7,386 nucleotides of DNA from an uncultured Flavobacteriia bacterium (GTDB lineage Bacteria; Bacteroidota; Bacteroidia; Flavobacteriales_D; Crocinitomicaceae): assembly GCA_903887095.1 (NCBI GenBank), contig CAISOQ010000246.1:1-7386 (forward strand), given 5' to 3'. Position 1 is the first letter of the stretch. The number at the start of each line of letters is the position of its first letter. Shown here one piece after another: positions 6,008-7,386 of this stretch. Below the pieces are notes generated by a model. That model searched no databases. It saw only the letters and a list, made by a program, of their open reading frames with translations, and was not told the origin of the DNA. Position numbers and translations under genes: made by a program.

Positions 6008-7153
6008 ATGAAACAATTAACCGTGACTCGTTCCGAAGGAACGAATAAGCTTTTTGTGAAGCATGCTTTCGACCATGAACTATTTAATAAACTTAGAATT
6101 CTGCCACACATTGAATGGAATAAGGAAAAGAAAATGTGGCAGCTACCTGATGAACCGCAAAGTCTTCATTTGCTTCTTTCAGAATTTCGGGGCATTGCTT
6201 GGGTAAATTTAGAATCAGTCACCAACGCAAAGAGCAGACAATCGAGCCAATCATACCAAAGTAAAGTGAATTCTGTTTCGAATACGATTCAATCTGAATT
6301 GACCGCTTTAACTGAAGCGCATATGGAACAACTTCTTCATTTCGAAAACTACTTACGTTCTAAAAGATACAGCCCGAATACGATCAAGACCTACAGCGAT
6401 TCGTTGAAGACTTTTTTCAGGTTTTGCTCAGAAAAACCCATCGATGAATTGGAGAGTGACGATGTGATCCGATTCAACAATGACTATATTTTGAGAAAAG
6501 GATTGTCTTCGAGTTTTCAAAACCAGGTGATCAATGCCATTAAGTTGTTTTACCGGAAACGTTTCAACAAAAACATGGCGCTCGACAATTTGCACCGGCC
6601 GAGGAGCGAAAAACGCTTGCCAAATGTACTCAGTAAGGAAGAGGTAAAAGCGATTCTTGAAGCACCGATAAATATAAAGCACCGCGCGATGCTCAGCTTG
6701 ATCTATGCATGCGGTTTGCGCAGAAGTGAATTATTGAATTTAACATTGAAAGATGTGCATTCGGATCGAAATTTACTTTTCATCAGGCAATCCAAGGGTA
6801 AAAAAGACCGTTTGGTTCCGTTGAGTATGAAATTGCTCGAATTATTAAGAACCTACTATAAGGTCTTCAAACCAAAACAATGGCTCTTTGAAGGAGAACG
6901 CGAAGGGAACAAGTATTCAGAGAAAAGTCTGGAAAACGTGATGAAACAAAGCCTTCAAAAAGCAGGAATTCAGAAAAAAGTAAGTTTGCACTGGTTACGT
7001 CACAGCTATGCCACTCATCTACTCGAAAATGGCACCGACCTGCGATACATTCAGGAATTACTTGGTCATTCAAGTTCCAGAACAACAGAAATTTATACGC
7101 ATGTTAGTGCGAAAAATATTCAACAGATCCGCACACCATTTGATGATTTATGA
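6008..7153 (+). CDS. Tyrosine recombinase/integrase, integron-integrase-like tail, HARP-like N-terminus
   Basis: This 381-residue enzyme cuts and rejoins DNA at specific sites through a 3'-phosphotyrosine link. The catalytic set is complete: Arg238 in ACGLRRSELL, Lys263 in QSKGKKDRLVPL, His328 and Arg331 in LHWLRHSYATHLL, His354 in LLGHSS, and nucleophile Tyr363 in TEIYTHVS. The SAM-like core-binding domain covers about 103-190 (YLRSKRYSPNTIKTYSDSL). Residues 1-65 are extra compared with XerC/XerD (about 300 residues). They read KLFVKHAFDHELFNKLRILP...WNKEKKMWQLP, resembling the HARP-type nucleic-acid-binding fold, and are joined by an S/Q-rich linker (70-98). The tail IQQIRTPFDDL resembles the VRSPLDAL end of IntI enzymes, but the IntI-specific insertion before the HxxR motif is not seen. 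It stands alone between a divergent operon and a gene-free, repeat-rich segment, so it probably acts on sites next to itself rather than at dif. Start: the ATG at 6008, with no better alternative. Confidence 0.92.
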   Translation: MKQLTVTRSEGTNKLFVKHAFDHELFNKLRILPHIEWNKEKKMWQLPDEPQSLHLLLSEFRGIAWVNLESVTNAKSRQSSQSYQSKVNSVSNTIQSELTALTEAHMEQLLHFENYLRSKRYSPNTIKTYSDSLKTFFRFCSEKPIDELESDDVIRFNNDYILRKGLSSSFQNQVINAIKLFYRKRFNKNMALDNLHRPRSEKRLPNVLSKEEVKAILEAPINIKHRAMLSLIYACGLRRSELLNLTLKDVHSDRNLLFIRQSKGKKDRLVPLSMKLLELLRTYYKVFKPKQWLFEGEREGNKYSEKSLENVMKQSLQKAGIQKKVSLHWLRHSYATHLLENGTDLRYIQELLGHSSSRTTEIYTHVSAKNIQQIRTPFDDL

Positions 7154-7190
7154 TACTTTTAAGGTTATCAATAGCTCTCATGCATGTGAG

Positions 7191-7215
7191 GCATATACAA
7201 CAACCATGTGTATGC
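7191..7215. repeat. 9-bp hairpin near recombinase gene
   Basis: GCATATACA (7191-7199) pairs with TGTGTATGC (7207-7215) around the loop ACAACCA, with one T-G pair and eight Watson-Crick pairs. No T run follows, so it is not a good intrinsic terminator. It lies directly against the attC-like fold starting at 7214. Confidence 0.6.
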
Positions 7216-7252
7216 TAACCTATAAAGTGTGAGGGGTATAAGTAAGTTATGC
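7214..7252. repeat. attC-like bulged inverted repeat, candidate recombination site
   Basis: The outer arms GC-TAAC (7214-7219) and GTTA-T-GC (7246-7252) pair with one bulged T. After an unpaired TAA (7243-7245), the inner arms CTATA (7220-7224) and TATAAG (7237-7242) pair with one bulged A (7240). The loop is 12 bases (7225-7236). Two paired blocks, an unpaired asymmetric spacer and extrahelical bases are the layout of integron attC sites (R''/L''...L'/R'). GTTATGC matches the attC core GTTRRRY at six of seven positions. The element is shorter than typical attC sites and is seen only once here. Confidence 0.35.
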
Positions 7253-7386
7253 CTCATTGTAGAGCGACCGAGTAAACCGACAAAATATCGACAGACAAAA
7301 TGAAAGACAGCCGACCCTTCGCAAAATTAAAAGAGCTGCTTTGTTCTCACACAAGCCGACACAAAAGCACCACATTTAATTTTACC

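Larger units (their letters stand above)
7154..7386. other. Gene-free, repeat-rich segment, candidate attachment site
   Basis: No credible coding frame is seen in the 233 bases after the recombinase. The left part (7156-7256) is dense in nested inverted repeats, described separately. The right part (7257-7386) has no long dyad but repeats GACAAAAT at 7279-7286 and 7294-7301. It also repeats CCGAC at 7277, 7311 and 7356. A downstream recombinase terminator is not evident. The position beside a lone tyrosine recombinase suggests recombination sites, but no duplicate copy lies in the window to prove it. Confidence 0.5.

Noticed and set aside
6008..7153. XerC/XerD acting at dif
   Set aside because: The enzyme has about 80 extra N-terminal residues and an IntI-like tail. 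No dif-like 28-bp site was recognised nearby.
6008..7153. Canonical integron integrase intI
   Set aside because: The extra helix insertion before the HxxR motif that marks IntI is not seen.
7191..7215. Intrinsic terminator of the recombinase gene
   Set aside because: The stem is AT-rich, contains a T-G pair and is followed by CTAACC rather than a T tract.
7008..7232. 74-codon frame overlapping the recombinase 3' end
   Set aside because: It lies mostly in another frame of the recombinase catalytic motifs and runs into the inverted-repeat region. No domain is seen.
7154..7386. CRISPR array or insertion-sequence end
   Set aside because: No regularly spaced identical repeats, no terminal inverted repeats with target duplication, and no transposase.

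Overview
The window looks like chromosomal DNA of a member of the Bacteroidota. It is AT-rich and has few Shine-Dalgarno-like sites. Four of its genes recall families I know mainly from that phylum: a DUF4301 protein, a methyltransferase with an N-terminal HG-HSPFVY motif, an anti-sigma-like protein without a zinc motif, and a tyrosine recombinase with an extra N-terminal domain. I cannot place it below phylum with confidence. All family assignments come from reading motifs, not from searches.

Layout. Positions 1-1051 (+) hold the last third of a biotin-dependent pyruvate carboxylase, closed by a hairpin terminator at 1053-1083. The DUF4301 gene runs on the minus strand (2483 to 1077), and its stop codon lies inside that hairpin. 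It shares a 39-bp divergent gap with a plus-strand SAM-dependent methyltransferase gene (2523-3278). The methyltransferase ends in a 4-bp tail-to-tail overlap with a three-gene minus-strand operon, read from 5837 down to 3275. In order of transcription the operon encodes a lipoprotein with a TPR-like region and a domain resembling the soluble tail of DUF2723 proteins, an ECF sigma factor, and a single-pass membrane protein that is probably the anti-sigma factor. The lipoprotein and sigma genes are joined by a TGATG stop/start overlap, and sigma and anti-sigma are 2 bp apart. This is a tightly coupled envelope-to-transcription module.

A 170-bp divergent intergenic region (5838-6007) holds two back-to-back dyads and three copies of GAACTTTT. 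To its right is a 381-residue tyrosine recombinase (6008-7153) with the full catalytic set R, K, H-x-x-R, H and Y. It carries a HARP-like N-terminal domain and a C-terminal tail that resembles integron integrases. The last 233 bases hold no gene. Their first 100 bases are unusually rich in nested inverted repeats and include a bulged TAAC.../...GTTATGC hairpin that resembles an integron attC or attI site.

The best candidate for something undescribed is the right end: a recombinase next to a folded, repeat-rich segment that could be the first recombination site of a cassette array continuing beyond position 7386. Second is the lipoprotein-sigma-antisigma operon, whose lipoprotein appears to have borrowed a domain normally attached to large membrane proteins.
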